From Bradyrhizobium sp. CCBAU 53351 (GTDB taxonomy: Bacteria > Pseudomonadota > Alphaproteobacteria > Rhizobiales > Xanthobacteraceae): a stretch of DNA of 64,000 nt. Shown here in pieces: positions 63,755 through 64,000 of the stretch (position 1 is its first letter; each line of letters starts with the position of its first letter). Where the stretch lies: positions 1,267,501 to 1,331,500 of the forward strand of contig NZ_CP030059.1 in the NCBI RefSeq assembly GCF_015291745.1. Reading direction: 5' to 3'. The position numbers were made by a program, and so were the translations under genes. Below the pieces are notes generated by a model, which was not told the origin of the DNA, made no database searches, and saw only the letters and a list, made by a program, of their open reading frames with translations.

Positions 63755-64000
63755 GAGGCCGCTTTCGGAAAAGAAGCGATTGCCAACATTGTGAGAGCTA
63801 GGATCGAGATCCGATTCGCGCAAGAGTTGAACGGAAGCCGACGCAAAATTGGTTGGGTTTTCCAACTTTTTCACAGGCGGAAGTAAGCTGCTACCTCACC
63901 GACGGCTTCGCCCCAACCCGTTCGGTATGCTCACTCGCATCTGGCTCTCTCTAACAAATCTTCCGACGTGAAAGGCCCACTGATGCCTACCCGTCTCACC
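63755..64000. other. Islet end without a supported gene
   Basis: No gene could be supported here. The minus-strand frame that includes copy 2 opens at a GTG near 63874, but it has no clear ribosome site. The plus strand has no convincing start before the window ends. Confidence 0.4.

Overview
The window is typical chromosomal DNA of a high-G+C alphaproteobacterium. It is most likely Bradyrhizobium or a close relative in the Nitrobacteraceae. The main signs are a tRNA-His with A73 and a G1-U72 pair and no encoded G-1, a zinc-ligand-free DnaG, an extended CarB, a Nitrobacter-like dimeric chlorite dismutase, paired Omp25/31-type barrels, and many copies of an intergenic palindromic repeat ending in CCCGGAATGAC. 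The genus is an inference from gene content and motifs; no database search was run.

Layout. 1-5.8 kb: the 3' part of glmM, a fosmidomycin-resistance-type MFS pump, two outer-membrane barrels, a GST and a GNAT enzyme. 5.8-12.4 kb: serine biosynthesis (serC, serA), a thiolase and an HBM-domain chemoreceptor. 12.4-17.3 kb: a large PAS kinase of the PleC/DivJ/PdhS type, a phasin and tRNA-His. 17.3-19.5 kb: an AT-richer islet with a TcmP / three-Cys-motif (DUF5131) pair. 19.5-27 kb: tenA, an AEC transporter, a LuxR regulator, a CitE-like lyase with a CaiB CoA-transferase, a decayed second CitE end, and an orphan ParA. 27-32.6 kb: two tiny paralogous membrane proteins, a DapA-family enzyme with a candidate leader RNA, a LysR regulator, trxB, an Lrp regulator and greA. 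32.8-41.6 kb: carB and carA split by an MFS/ArsR pair, a tRNA-like remnant, a methyltransferase, dps and a cupin. 41.8-57.3 kb: hydrolases, an acyl-CoA synthetase, MarR, a hybrid histidine kinase, an ArsR-SRPBCC-SRPBCC operon, an LVIVD-type exported protein, LysE, a DUF3592 protein, an N-formylglutamate amidohydrolase-like protein, GGCT and chlorite dismutase. 57.4-62 kb: dnaG and rpoD. 62-64 kb: a second AT-richer islet with a stand-alone reverse transcriptase, a small membrane-protein gene and a 96-bp direct repeat.

How parts work together. SerC and SerA catalyse consecutive steps of serine synthesis. CaiB and CitE-like genes overlap and probably act on one CoA thioester pathway. CarA and CarB form one enzyme although their genes lie about 4 kb apart. 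Three regulatory signals are clear in the sequence: an exact GGAAC-N16-CGTT (EcfG-type, general stress) promoter before dps; two GTTCAA-N6-TTGAAC palindromes between a divergent ArsR/MFS pair; and TTAA-N7-TTAA (CtrA-type) boxes before an outer-membrane protein gene and before rpoD.

The least explained parts are the reverse-transcriptase islet (62-64 kb), the leader-like RNA at 28.76-28.95 kb, the TcmP/DUF5131 islet beside tRNA-His, and the pair of about 50-residue membrane proteins at 27.2-27.6 kb.
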